Positions 13,037-24,890 of a stretch of DNA of 64,000 bases are shown here, piece by piece. Below the pieces are notes generated by a model that saw only the letters and a program-made list of their open reading frames with translations, ran no database searches and had not been told where the DNA came from. Position numbers and translations under genes: made by a program. The number at the start of each line of letters is the position of its first letter. The stretch's first letter is position 1. The stretch lies in the NCBI GenBank assembly GCA_948099385.1, contig CANUEZ040000116.1, positions 10,546,001-10,610,000 on the forward strand, read 5' to 3'. The DNA comes from Fasciola hepatica (taxonomy: Eukaryota > Platyhelminthes > Trematoda > Plagiorchiida > Fasciolidae).

Positions 13037-13261
13037 TTATCGAACGTGCTTCCAGTCATTTGACGTTTCGGATCCTGCTGGGAGTTCACTGTGAGACGGA
13101 TGTGACGGTATAAGGATGTTAAATTCGTACAAATTGTTCAGAATAGCGAGCAGCTTATTCATGTCTTTTATCTGGAGCACAATATTATAAGCGAAATTGC
13201 ATCTCAAGTTACGGTAAAATTCACCATTCCAACCCACAATTTCACTGAAAATTTGCCTCAA
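13037..13261 (-). pseudogene. Coding-like fragment, unrecognised
   Basis: A minus-strand frame of about 74 codons has protein-like composition, including a stretch around NFAYNIVLQIKDMNKLLAIL that could form an amphipathic helix. Further minus-strand frames at 12716-13089 have similar character but in different phases. I do not recognise a family. It could be a decayed retrocopy, part of a repeat, or chance. Confidence 0.2.
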
Positions 13262-13937
13262 TACTCAAATTGTTGTAGTCCATCTGCGGTCAGTATAAAT
13301 CAGATTTTCGGACTGTCATTGGTACTCAGACAATATATAGCAATATCTTTCGGTAGAACGATGTAGCAGGGCTGAAAAGAGAACCAGAATTTTGGGCAGA
13401 TTCGGGATTGTGGAGTAATAATATTCTCGCAAACTGTAAGGGAATCTTCAATGACTGTCACGTGAGACTTCTGATTTTCATTTCTCTTCAGCGCGTGTCG
13501 AGCTGTGTGGAAGTTACGTTAACAATATTCGGCTAAACAAATTACTACATGTTCCTCTTTGTGTGGTAATATCACCCACCGTACTTGGGGGTAGTGAGGG
13601 CTCCACGAACTCCTTAAAGATAAGCTAGTAATCAAGTTTTGCTTTTCAAGCCCGGACAACTGATCACACGATTCCGCCCAAGCAAGCGGCTGTGTCAGCC
13701 GCGCGAACGTGGAAGAAAATGGTCGAACTAAAGAAAGCAACTCAAATAGTCAGGCCCCAAGAGGTGATATTCTTACTGGATGGGCTCTTCCGAGTTCATC
13801 ATGTTCTCGCTCTGGATAGCCTACCATTCTGCCATGCAAATATTTTATCATCAGATGTGCTGTTCTGTTGCTCTTTGTTTAACATTAGCAGGCTGGTATG
13901 ATAGGACTGCACCTAGGATGGATAACGTAAGACGTCC

Positions 13938-14159
13938 TTATAAATTCAGAATGAAAACGAGAGGGACCACAACAGAGATTATTGAGATTTCCCATATTTC
14001 ACTCGAACACGCAAAGATTCCTATCTGTAAAACGTATGCCGTCTTCTTAATTGCCTGTTGTTCTGCACACTGCTCACGATAAACCCGAGTAGAAGCTGTT
14101 TGAAGTGTGTGAGTGTTGTCATAGTACAAACTGGTTGTCATAGCGTAACTCTGAGCCAA
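13938..14159 (-). CDS. Candidate exon, unrecognised product
   Basis: A minus-strand frame has a protein-like stretch (SYAMTTSLYYDNTH, then VYREQCAEQQAIKK) preceded by an acceptor-like GGCTCAG. It lies downstream of the exon at 14387-14833 on the same strand and could belong to that gene. The phase does not fit a direct splice: the upstream exon leaves one base and this frame needs a phase-0 start, so at least one exon would be missing between them. No clear donor was found; GTGAGC inside the frame is one option. It may be chance. Confidence 0.3.
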   Translation of the reverse strand: MAQSYAMTTSLYYDNTHTLQTASTRVYREQCAEQQAIKKTAYVLQIGIFACSSEIWEISIISVVVPLVFILNL

Positions 14160-14386
14160 GCATCATATCATCAAAGTGTTCAGCTTTAAGCAGGTTACGT
14201 AGTTAGTTTTAGGGGGTTATTTTATTTAACTAGACAAATACAAATGAACTTGATGACAAAATATCGGTGTCTGTCAATTTTTGTGCTGAATGCTAGATGA
14301 TGCGCTTATTTTCATGTTTGAAATTACTTTTTTCAGTATGAACTGAGAAAAACTCAAGAGGGTGTGAAAAAAGTACATGTTCTTAC

Positions 14387-14833
14387 TCATTTCGGTCAGA
14401 AGGCGCTTGAATCCCAGGGAAGTTAGGTTCGGGGACTGAACTGTTTGCGGAATCATTTGCCCAGTAAATCGCATTTGTCCGGTGGTTGCCATTGTTCCTG
14501 GGTTTGGTACCATAGTGACCATAGTGTGCGCTATGCCTTGGACTGACGGACATGGTTGACTTATGGGGTTAAGACCTGGTCCAAGATTGGGTTGGGGTAG
14601 TGCTACGCGATAGAGTGGAACCGGACCGATCTGCATCGGATGTGCGGCACGCTGGGACAAATCTCCACCAGTTCCTACGGATGGCACATTACCCGGGACT
14701 GTGTTTGAGTACGAGGCTGCATATATTTGACCGGGATTGGGAAACTCGGTCATTCTGGAACCAATAATCCCCAGATATTTTAGTATTGCCTTCTTCTCCC
14801 TTGGGCCATGCTGGGAACACGACTTAGTAGAAT
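14387..14833 (-). CDS. Internal exon of an unrecognised host gene
   Basis: On the minus strand a long pyrimidine tract ends in CCCATAG at 14834-14840, and the exon begins at 14833. It stays open for 447 nt and ends at 14387 before a good donor, GTAAGA (14381-14386). Both flanking introns are phase 1. The encoded 149 residues begin with a charged stretch (HGPREKKAILKYL), then become low-complexity and rich in Pro, Gly, Asn, Gln and Met, with repeated PNPG and QPNLGPG-like units. This suggests a disordered regulatory or RNA/chromatin-associated protein, but I recognise no family. The in-frame ATG at 14753 is probably internal. The start and end of the gene were not found. Confidence 0.55.
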
Positions 14834-15990
14834 CTATGGGTAAAACAGGGAAGAAAAAAAGGCACCGTTTCTCTTATAACTCTGGATTAAAACTGTAGCC
14901 TTCGTGTGGCTGAATTTAAAGGTCGACAAACTGAACGTGTGACAGACTGACAGATAAATCAGCGAATAAACAGACATATGAAAGGGTCCTGGGCATATTT
15001 GTGAAGATTCTCCCTTCGCCTTCTTCGTGATCAACCACAAAGTCAGGTTTCGTACCATCGATTATTATGTAAAGATTTTGAATTTCATTGCATAATTAAA
15101 CGAAGTAGTAAGTGTAAAACGAGTGTAACCTGTATCTTAAGTTCAAACGCACTCCAAAGTGATACGCCACCATGATTGCAGCAACCAATCAACAGGGAAA
15201 AATCATCAACCACAGAATGTTATTTTTGTTGAAAACAATGAATAAATGATGCAACAGACTTTGTCCTTATCATATAAACTGAATCAATCCGCAAGTACAC
15301 AGATCATGAAATCGACATTTGTCATGATAAAATCTGTCTAGAAAGCCAGTAGGGGTAGCTTAACTAAACGAGAAAATAACACAATGTTATTAAGTGAACT
15401 ATTTTGACTAACAGACTTCTCACCAAATGCGAGTAACCTTTCTCTAGGCTATCGCTAACGATCTATTTCAAAGTCTCTAGTGAGTTGAAATCGCAAGGTC
15501 CTTCATCATCTGACAATGCTTAAAATTATATTAATCCCTTGAATATGAATATAAATACCCAAAGTCTTGTATGACTTCAGAAATCCTTTTTTTGCTTTTT
15601 ACCAACAAAAATCGATTCACTCTGAGACCGCATCAAGAAAAAATGAGAATTACATCCTGACGTATTGTTACGATTTACTTTATACATAAATAGTGTTATC
15701 CTTCAATTTCCACAACAGTTTGAGATGCAAAACTTTGTTTCCTCTTCAGATTTACTGGTCTAAAATAACTGATCCTTAGGGCCTATTTTATTTTATTACC
15801 CGTCTTCTACGATCAACTTAAAAATGATTTTCGTGGTTAAACTGAAAATCAAAAGCATCTACGAAGGGCTGGTAGCCGGTTGCAGCTTTGATCCCGGTAG
15901 AGTTTTAAAAATACCGAGTTGGAGTGTTCTCGAATTTGGATGACACTCATGATCCACACTGAGAAACTGCCTCACTCTGGTAGACATTAC

Positions 15991-16030
15991 CAGCGGAACG
16001 CTTTTCTTCACCATAATTGGGCTGACTATA
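15991..16030 (-). CDS. Candidate 40-nt exon upstream of the 14.4-14.8 kb exon
   Basis: A minus-strand acceptor (TGTCTTTTCAG ending at 16031) is followed by a short frame encoding YSQPNYGEEKRSA, then a donor GTAATG at 15985-15990. It enters in phase 0 and leaves one base over, exactly what the exon at 14387-14833 needs to complete its first codon. The implied intron is 1157 bp with GT...AG ends. The composition (Tyr, Gln, Pro, Asn) suits the next exon. Alternatively the frame reads on to a stop at 15947 and would be a terminal exon. The evidence is limited by its shortness. Confidence 0.4.
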
Positions 16031-16032
16031 CT

Positions 16033-19000
16033 GAAAAGACATTTTTCTCTTGTTAGCTGCATATTGTACTTGGTAAATGTTCGCTTTCCGTGATTTTAAA
16101 GTCCAACATACGAGAGAGAAATTAAAGGGAAACGCAATATATCTCTCAACCTGATTTTCTTCTTTTTGGTAATAGAACTTCAAATCAACTGTACTGTCAC
16201 ACTGCGTTAAGCAACTTCACTGTCACAATTTCAAGGTTTCTCAATAAGCGTAGATAGAAGTACTTGGTTAAAATGCGAAAAGGAAGGTGTAGGTGAACAT
16301 ATATTTTCGGTGCTTTTATTCGCAAGCCAGTTACAATCACATTTATGTTCAAGACAGGATAGAGAAAGAAATGCACAGGTGTAGCAGTCTATTGAACCAA
16401 TCAATCAGTGAATAGGTTGAACAAAAATGTTTCATGTTATCAACATGTCTGATTTGTTCAGAGAATCGAAGAAGTTCATTTGCTTCCGTGAGATGAGATT
16501 GAATTTCAGGAAGTATACGCCACAGAACCGACCTGTGTGATATCATCAGCTCCGAGCTTACTCTGACGATAACAAAAATGGTGATTACGAAGCATTTGCG
16601 ACCTAAAAGCCCATCTCAGTGACCAGAAGCTCATGAACAGGGACACCTTCTGCAGTACTTTTTCGAAGTCATCAGAATACACTCAGTTTATAAATGTCTA
16701 AACTATCGTAGTTATACTGAAACTACTTTTGAAAAACAAAACGTTAGGAATATTGGCAAATAAGCCTCGGGAGTGACGTGGGAGAACGTGGCACGTTATC
16801 GGTGAGTTAGTCTACTCATTTGCGGTGCACATTTTTGGTAAAACTTCTTTTTACCGGACCCTCCAGTGTTTGAAAAAGTCAGCTTTAAAAAAATGTAAAC
16901 CTGCATCAAGTTATGATGAAACATTTTCCAGTGAAAAAAATGTTATCAGTTAAACATTCGTATAGCTGGTAATGCTCTAGTAGTTGTCGAAAAAGAGTAT
17001 GTTGTTTTATTATGCCAGCTGTATTGGAAGTTTTTCGTGTTTTACGGCCTTCACCGGTTTCCAATGCCACGAATTCATCCAGATCAGTAGGTTCGTTGTT
17101 CTTGACAATAATTATTTATTTTCAAAACTGTTAGAAACCACCTTCATTAGCAATAGGATAGCGGATAAGTTGCAAAAAACCTATTTGTTTTTAAAGGTTT
17201 TCCTCAGCAATAAGAAAATCACGTTTCCTTAACGAAAACCCAACTTTTATCCAACAGAGAAAATTGAACGCTTTGGGTTAGATGTAGTTTTATGGCTTTT
17301 TATGTAAACGCTGCGGACCACTTTGTGAATTTTCGGCTTTTTTGTTCAAAAAGACTCCAGACACAATTTATTTTCTTCCACACACCACGCAAGAGCCTCA
17401 GGTGGCGGTAAATAATTTCCGTGATTTTTATTATTTATTTTATTTTGACATCCCAGATTTCAGTGATTTTGTTATTTTAAAGGTGGTTTCAGGAAAGACA
17501 CAAGATTATGATGTATACACAGTTTTACCACATTGCTAACTTGACGATTTGTCTCCTTTATATGGAATCAAAACAGTAGATTATGAGTTGACAATGAATC
17601 TGTGCTTTGATTGAGTAAAAGCCATGAATAGTTCTCATATTTGAGTTCCTTCCGATATATTTCCTTGCAATGGCATTTGTTTTGTTTAGGAAGTAATAAA
17701 AACGTTTTGTTTTCAGAACTAAAAGTATTTAATTACCAAAAAGCGCCAGCCTCATTATTAGACTCATCGCTCTCCGTGATTTTTTTGAACGAGGTAAGAT
17801 TATTACACTCGAATAAGCACATTGCACCAGCGAAACCACTCGCATGATCTATTATAAATCGTAGAGAGGCGCGCAATTCATTTGCTTCGAAATAACTCAT
17901 CGTGAGGAAGACTGGTGGCTAAAGAGCTCGGTTTCTTACTGCACCTTAATTGCTCCATCAAATTCACAACAAGTGCAATAATTACATCCCACACCAACCA
18001 GGTTAGAGCAGCTGAAGAGACACTAAGCTGTCCTATACAATTCGGCGGTTTGATGGTAGAACTATTTGTATCAGAGTTTTACCACTGAGGTATTTCAGAG
18101 CTCTATTTTAAAGTAAATTCCAAACGTTGCTGGTATAAATATGGTAAAAAGTTGTCATTTTACTCTGGAAACCTGATTACGGAAAACTGAGGCCCCTCAA
18201 ACGAAGACCAATTGCTACGTGAAACTAAAATAACAACAAGATGATGGCAAGTCTTCAGAGAAAAATGACTCCTTTCTTATCATGTTATTGAGAAGATTTA
18301 CTTCAAGTCGAAATTCTAGCAACGCATGCAGTCTGCTGCACATTCGTTTATTCCCTCCACCGTGATTCTATATCAATGATACAATATCTTGCTAAGGGAT
18401 GCACGGCCAATTTAGAGCTACCGGTTGGGGAAATTGACCGGGTTCTAACCTGAGATAGAATCGCCCACCGTTTGACTGCCTCCTGGCAAATATTTTCGTT
18501 AGCCCTTAAATGGGACCATAGTGACATCACAATTCACTCCTTATGTGACAACAATATTCTGTTCAGAAAAAAGGGTCCACTTTATTTAGAAGAGAAAACC
18601 CAGAACCAGAAAAATTGTTCTGTTTCTCCACAAACTTTCTCTGTTGGCCTGATGAGGTGGACTTCTTTCTCTGGGACGGACAATATTCTGTTTTTTAAAT
18701 GCTAGGAGCACTCTAGATAGTCTTTGTTTGAACCAAAATATCCCATCCATTGTTTGATTTTCTAGGAATATTATTCAGTGCTTTTTCATCTTGGAGCTGC
18801 TAACAATGCAAATTTTCAAACGTATTTTTATTTTATTTTTCTGAGTGCATGCAATCTCCTAGTATTCAATTAGTTCCACTTTCTTGGAGTGATAAAACGG
18901 AATTTCCAAGTACCCTAAAGAATAAGAACCAGAGTGAAAAAAGCAAACCCAAGTTCATTCACTTGATTGAATTTGGGCCTGGGTCGCCTAAAGTGAACCT

Positions 19001-19720
19001 GAATTAAAACCTCCATAGTCACTGATCACATTTTTCTCCACCATTCATATGCCCAATGTCATGACCTTACCTGAATTTGTAATAAACGTATCACAATACC
19101 AGAAATAGTATTCGTGTATTTTTACTAGGAAAAGGTTCGTATGTTTCATGAAATAATCCTTTCATTGGTACTGACAGGCAAGTTTAAGATTGGCTAATTT
19201 CAAACTGGATTTGTTCAGATCGTGAGAAAAATGTATTTCATTTACCGTTCTCAATTTCAGGGCGAGACGCTTGGGACTTATTCTTTGATCGAGCACAACA
19301 AAGCAAGCCATTCCTTTGGGGACAATCGAATAAATGCCCTTAACTGGCTCTTGATCTCATTGATGAAGAGTGCTTCTCATTTGTTTGAGTAAAGAGTGGA
19401 ACACTGGTTCGGTTATATGTCTGGATTTTCGAAATTGAAACGTGAACGGTTCTATCAGAATTTCCACGGTCAGCATCTGAAAGGAGGACCATTTACCTTT
19501 CTTCGGCTTTACCATGTTTACATCGGGTGATAGGTGGGTTTACTCTTGCAAAAGTGGGAGCAGTTCAACAGAATGTGGTCATTTTTTGTCATCGAAAGGA
19601 AGTTCCTGTTACGCCACCCGGTGAGAAACATTCACCTGAGAATTCAAACGATCATTTGTGTATGGACAGTAAATATGTAAATGTTTATTTTTCGGTAACA
19701 AAGCTTTGCCGGAAAAGGTG
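16033..19720. other. Non-coding, no gene seen
   Basis: Only short frames without clear splice context. The minus-strand frame at 16349-16546 (PEIQSHLTEANELLRF) is somewhat protein-like after a CACAG acceptor, but it has no obvious donor and is not called as an exon. Confidence 0.45.
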
Positions 19721-19727
19721 GTAGTCA

Positions 19728-19768
19728 GTCGACGTTTCGGTTACCTCGGGTAACCTTTCTCAAGAACA
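19728..19768 (-). repeat. Penelope-like / hammerhead-type motif
   Basis: The plus strand has GTCGACGTTTCGGT at 19728-19741, identical to 33314-33327. It runs into a perfect 7-bp hairpin, GGTTACC-TCG-GGTAACC (19739-19755), then TTTCTCAAG. On the minus strand this reads TTGAGAA, stem, GAAACGTCGAC. That is the order found in Penelope-like elements, whose terminal repeats carry hammerhead motifs (CTGATGA, stem II, GAAAC). Here the first box is degenerate, so activity is not expected. Confidence 0.45.
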
Positions 19769-20375
19769 GTTACCATTTCGGGCCATGAATGTTCGTTCGT
19801 ATCACGTGTATGACCTTTAACTTTCCAAACGGTGTCTTTCTTCATTCACTCACCGCCAATAGCAAAATGTACGAGCAAATGATGCAGTCTTTCGAGCTGA
19901 GTCTTGCCCGTATAAAAAGCACCGGTAAACCAATGTTTGATGTCCACTTCATATTTTAGGATTCCAAGAGCCCAGTTGATAACCTCCAAAACAGTTCACG
20001 TGTTTTTTCACGGGTAAACAGACAGAGACTGAAAAGCTTTTAGGGTATATCAAACTTTGAGAAGCAACCAAATATCATCATTGGCTGGCTCGGGCAGCAG
20101 CAAAGAAAATAATTTCAAATACTGTTTCAATGATAATGAACTTGGATCAATCGAGGCGCCGTTCACTAGCACTGCGCTTGAATCCAGTTACCTTAGGAAA
20201 AGCAATAATTTATTGTTATAAAGTGCATTTGTTGCTAATTCCTCGGTGGTTTACCAAGCTTTTATCACCAATCAGAATGATCAATCCAGAATGTGCAAAT
20301 AAAAGTCTCTTGATGACCCATAAAGAAACGCCATTTTTGTCGTAGAATAAGAAACACATTTACGCATTCTTCCTA

Positions 20376-20751
20376 TTATGAAAATCTTCTCCCTGAATAC
20401 TGGCTGGTAACTTCATCAACTCCGAGTTCCAGATGGTGAACGCTCCTCTCCAGTAGGTGATAGCATAAAGTCATCTGCCTCAGCCTCTCGCTCACCCTTC
20501 CCGGTTTCCTTCTCTGTACCGCCGTTATCTCCTCCGCTATTGCTGTCTTAGTCATCTTCACCGTCCTTTGATTTTCTCAGGTGGGCCGTATCCCTTCTTA
20601 TCCGATGCCTTCTAGGGCAAATTAGGTATTGTTTATTTGTTGTGTACGATAGCACCTCTTTTTCCGTCCAGGATTTTTCTGGCGGTTCAGCTGTTCCAAC
20701 CCACACTGGTATCTGATTTGAGTGAATGCGGTAGTTTGTTGACCTGGTCAT
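20376..20751 (-). pseudogene. Integrase C-terminus of the gypsy element
   Basis: Two overlapping minus-strand frames (20548-20751 and 20376-20561) give a basic tail: VWVGTAEPPEKSWTEKEV, then a cluster of Arg (RRHRIRRDTAHLRK). It resembles the basic, proline-containing tails that end gypsy pol polyproteins. A frameshift separates the two parts. Confidence 0.45.
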
Positions 20752-20939
20752 AAGCTTTTTTTCATAGTCAAACTCCTTTTCGTTTACAAAATAATTGAAA
20801 ACGGCGCTGCGACATCTTTCTCCATTAACTCAGAATGAACGAACAAGGCGGTGCGCGTCCGTCTTTCAAATTAGCTTTTCGGCGGTCTTTTTTCTCACAT
20901 TAGCAACTCGAATAGAGCGACAAATGGATCGCTGCCCTC

Positions 20940-21060
20940 AGCTTTGCGCCTCCTACGATAGTAAGGACTGGTGAAGTGATGGCGAAAATATCACATTCTT
21001 GAGAACCGCTGGAATTCCGTGCTAGAAAACTGAAGACCATCACCGGAAATCACTAGTTGT
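20940..21060 (-). pseudogene. Integrase catalytic-core remnant
   Basis: The minus strand reads LVISGDGLQFSSTEFQRF followed by FTSPYYRRRKAEG. This parallels the gypsy integrase pattern (D-N-G-x-Q-F-x-S-x-E-F ... P-Y-H-P-x-x-N-G-x-A-E) with several key residues changed. In the family this domain joins element DNA to the chromosome; here it is dead. Confidence 0.6.
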
Positions 21061-22059
21061 GATTAAATGCCGCGCAGGGTTTTAGCTTGCAGTTTTCTGG
21101 TGATCCCTGTACTTGATTGTGCTTTCAGAAGTTCCTTTTCGGAGAAGTCTCTGCGGTAGTTACCGGTTAGTAGTTCGTTGTCATTCCCATAGAGACAATA
21201 TCCAACACCGAAATTTTCAGCGGTGCTTCTACGTCGGTCCGCTTGTGTGTTGCTGATCCAATTGTCTTCATGGTTTGCGATGTGCCATCACCTGTTAACC
21301 CAGTTCTGCCATTCCGTGCCCGTATTATGTTTCTCTGGCTCTACTGATACATTCATTGTTAAGTGCGTATGAACGGTGTACCAGGGTCAGAGCGCCATTT
21401 TGTTTAGCTTGGTTGAGCACAAAATGATCACCAAATATGAAGTGAGATAATACTTCTGCCAACATTGAATAATAACTTCCTTCAGGGCCTGTAGATACGG
21501 ATCAGCCGTCGTGTCGTTCAGGATTTGGGATTTCGTAATCGCCAACGCAATATTCACCGTCTCACTTCTACATTGGACTTTAGTATTCGGTAGCTTGGCT
21601 AGGAGGGGTGTGCTGGCTACTAAAATCTATTTGCATTGCTGATGACTTATTTCGTAGTTATACTTTTAGAAATGCATTGGCCCCGAATACTGTCTCCTGG
21701 GTGTTCGAAGCTCAAAATACGTAAGCAGGTCAACGAAGTAACTGGTAAACCTCTACACAGCGTACATAAATGGCAGTAGTTCCTACTCGTTCTGAGCAAA
21801 TTTCACAAATTCACAAATGGTTAATGTCCTGTGATCATGAAGTGGGTGCCTGATTTTTAAGGGAACGGTTACTAAGCCATGTTGACAACTATCATACTTT
21901 GTGTGCAGAGGAAAAATTTGACCATAATATCCCATTTCTATGGCCTTCCTGATAAGCTGCTTTATACGATCAAGTGCTAATCGCCGTTTCTATGCTCATA
22001 ACCACATCCCCTTTCACATGTTGTTCGGTGGATCGATCTCACCAATTCGGCTAATCACG

Positions 22060-22640
22060 GTAAGAATCTGCCTAGATACTTGATCATTCCATTAAAACGT
22101 GAAACAAATTTCGTATCGATTTGCGTGGGCATATCTGCTATCGCACCTACCTAATCCGGATCCGATTTGACACCCCGGATTTAGAATGTGGCCGAGGAAC
22201 TGGAATACGGCTTAGTAAAAATGTCAGCTTGTCCCCTCCCAGTTTAATTCTGTCACGGACACAGCTTTGTGGAAAAGAATCAAACCTTCTGCTGTGCTCC
22301 TGGATGATTTTTTTACGAAAAGTCATACCGTCAACTTTTAAGCAAAGTACTCCAGATAACTCGTTCAGCTTTCATAGAATCCTCTTCCGAATTACTGTAC
22401 TAGATACGTTCAGATCATACGATGTGCCAAACGTGATCAGTTGAAGCGGGGCTTCGTCCAGCTCTGAGTGCCAAACCACTGAAAAGGATTAACTTCCGTA
22501 AGGCAACGCGCTTTTGATAACTCAGGCAGAGTGGCCTCAACAACGGAGAAGGAAAAGTACACTTGTTTGAGCGTCTTGATCAATGGTCTGTGATCAACGC
22601 AGACGCTAAGTTCCCTGTACTCTAGATCTATATGGAGTGA
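22060..22640 (-). pseudogene. Reverse transcriptase remnant of the gypsy element
   Basis: Successive frames match conserved gypsy RT blocks: LSVCVDHRPLIKTLK (about 22613-22566; family pattern L-R-x-C-I-D-P-x-x-L-N), then ATLPELSKARCLTEVNPF, then FGTSYDL, ELSGVLCL, and IKLGGDKLTFLLSRIPV. The block VSRFNGMIKYLGRFLP follows at about 22090-22040. The catalytic Asp pair is obscured by a frameshift near 22330. Confidence 0.75.
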
Positions 22641-23004
22641 ATGAATCAAAGCGGGATAGCACGAAAAATACGTTTTTAATGGATTCACGTCTGTGTTCGA
22701 CCACAACTAATTTTGACTGATAAATGCCCATCCTTGGGATTAGCGACTTGCATGATTACCGCACTCACAGGATTAGCCTTATCACCGTTCCTCATAATGA
22801 TTCTTTTTTTGTGTTGATGTTGTCCCAGTTCAAGACAGAACGTCCATGGGAATATTGTCCACCGATCCATTCGTTTCTCACTGTATATCCACTTCTTTCC
22901 CGTCCACGAGCATTTCGGCACAAACAGCATTTCCCCGTGATGAGATCTACATTCTATTCATTCGACATTTTCTGCCATTTCCTTCCTTATCCACTGTTTT
23001 CTTG

Positions 23005-23105
23005 GCGCAAAATGCCCACTCTTCTCGCAGTTATCACAAGTTCACTCCCAGGTTGGGCTGTTATCTCTCCGTGAAATGTAGCCTGCCACAAGGCCAACAA
23101 TCTAC
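23005..23105 (-). pseudogene. Gag zinc-knuckle remnant of the gypsy element
   Basis: One frame gives CWPCGRLHFTER and, shortly after, CDNCEKSGHFAPR. These look like two successive CCHC-type knuckles (C-x2-C-x3-4-H...), a hallmark of retroelement nucleocapsid that binds the element's RNA. The final cysteine of each is not clear and a stop lies between them. Confidence 0.55.
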
Positions 23106-23826
23106 CTCTGGCATTGTGCTTGTCTCTGATGTTATTTTCTTCATACCACGAGATTCTGGCACTTTCACATTATCCATGCTCTTTTGGCTGCTTCCTCATC
23201 ACAACAGATATCAGCGCTCTGCTTTATTGTTAATTTTAGAACTTTCAACATCCTTTTCATCATACTTGGTTAGCGTGATCCTAACATTATCAGGTTCCGC
23301 ATGAGACTCTATTCTGGGCAAGTGCAAGAAGGAAATGATGGTAACAGCTTGCAACACAAAAATCGTAGTTGTTGGCAATTCCTTGGAAGTTTATCCAGAA
23401 TCAGTCAGATAGCCCGAAGAAAAACAGGATGAGTTTGAAGGCAACGTAAGAGTTGACGAGCCAAAGCTAGTATGCAGATATCTCACCTCAGCTGTCTGAT
23501 GATAATTCGAGGAAAAAGCTGTACGATTCCAAAATACAGGGGGAGGATATGTGGGGATTCTGTGTCCTACTTATGAACAGCGCGAGAAATCCCACTTGGA
23601 CCAATCACTGTTCATTCGTCCGGTGTACACCTGAATTAACACTCATGAGTTATCATACGAGACCAAAAGCTTGGTGTGCGTGTGACTCATATTAGGGCAA
23701 CGGATTAAAACAGAGCGCCCGTCTAGCGAGCGTGACCTGTGTCCATGTAGCGTGATAGCATTTGACAGGTGTATACTTATAAGTTATATCGTCTATGGAT
23801 CAATAACGGTGTACGTGCGTCTTGCC

Positions 23827-24087
23827 TTAAATATTTTTTGCCTCTAAAAATGCCTCCTTTGGTATGCCAACGTACGAATACGTTCCCGTGCCAGTTAGAA
23901 TGTCGTCTGATTTTACTTCGCGCCATTCGGTCACCATACACATCAAGGTCAACTGTGGGGGGCCTAAAGAGTATGTTCCTTGTCCCGGTATCACATCAAA
24001 TGGCCACCCACTCGATCCTGAACAACTATCTGCACAGAATGGACACCCTCTGGTTAACGCAGTTATGTAATTCGCGGAAGGTTTCAT
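23827..24087 (-). pseudogene. Coding-like fragment upstream of the gypsy gag
   Basis: An 86-codon minus-strand frame is strikingly protein-like in its second half (GWPFDVIPGQGTYSLGPPQ, then TGTGTYSYVGIPKEAFLEA) and follows an acceptor-like TTCTGTGCAG. It lies about 0.7 kb upstream of the gypsy knuckles on the same strand, so it could be part of gag, a host exon or a fragment of another repeat. I recognise no family. A plus-strand frame of 138 codons overlaps it. Confidence 0.25.
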
Positions 24088-24830
24088 TGATAACCGGATT
24101 TCATGAATCGTGTATTCTATCTCTTATCACTAGGCAGTGTTGGCCTGATTTATTTCACCTAGAGAACTGCTGCAGTATCAGCTGATTTCGGTTAACTCTG
24201 ATGCGAAATAAAATAACCGGATATTTTTCACCAAAGTATTTCAGTCGTAAAAAAATGCAAGTGATCGTTTGGATAGCCCGTAGTCTTCCTTAATTAAAAC
24301 TCCGAATTCGCAGTGTATAAAGCAAAAGAGAAGCAAAGTAATTCGTCGCGGTGCAACACAGAATCCTTACTTACACGATTTTGAAGTAAAATTCATATGG
24401 CCTAAATTTGCCCTCTTCTTTCTGAGCAAAAGATTATGAAAGAGTTTCGTTGTCACAAACCCTGGCGGAGTTAGGTAATAATCATAGAATACTGGTCAAA
24501 AATGCGAATAAATATGTAGATATGTGTGGTAGGGGACCCTATGTATATATTATGATTCATTGTGCAACAGCCCCTTTCAGTCAAAAGCATTTGTAGTGCA
24601 TCAGAAATCACATTGAATGAAATTAACCTTACTCCACTAACATTCGCTGAGCAATCCGTCTCTGTAAGCTGTGCGCGGCGAGATGACTTCTTTGAATTCA
24701 GGCCCTTAAACAGAAGCAATCCAGTAAAGGAGTCGATCTTTATTCCCGAAACAAGTTTCTACCCTGCAAAATTCATTGGCGGAAGGCTGCGGCTTACTGT
24801 AGTTTTGGTATTCAGCCAACTGTTGATAAC

Positions 24831-24890
24831 GAGCCCGGATCACCTGACTGTTAGATGTTCCTCTCGCAACACTCGTATCAATTAGTTAAG
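24831..24890 (+). mobile_element. Family A SINE head, truncated and decayed
   Basis: GAGCCCGGATCACCTGACTG, then TTAGATGTTC, aligns with the tRNA-like head of the family A SINE. Box B and the body are not recognisable. Confidence 0.4.

Larger units (their letters stand above)
20376..23320 (-). mobile_element. Decayed Ty3/gypsy LTR retrotransposon (gag-pol)
   Basis: Reading the minus strand downward, the order is gag zinc knuckles (about 23005-23105), RT (about 22640-22060), integrase core (about 21060-20940) and integrase C-terminus (20751-20376). This is normal gypsy gene order. The distance from RT end to integrase end is shorter than usual for RNase H plus integrase, so internal deletions are likely. 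Many stops and frameshifts rule out function. LTRs were not identified. The plus-strand frames of 107-152 codons in this interval are antisense shadows. Confidence 0.75.

Noticed and set aside
18652..18690. CTGATGAG on the plus strand as a hammerhead start
   Set aside because: No stem II followed by GAAA in the expected place.
22121..23304. Plus-strand frames of 107-152 codons
   Set aside because: They lie antisense to gypsy RT and gag blocks that are clearly recognisable on the minus strand.
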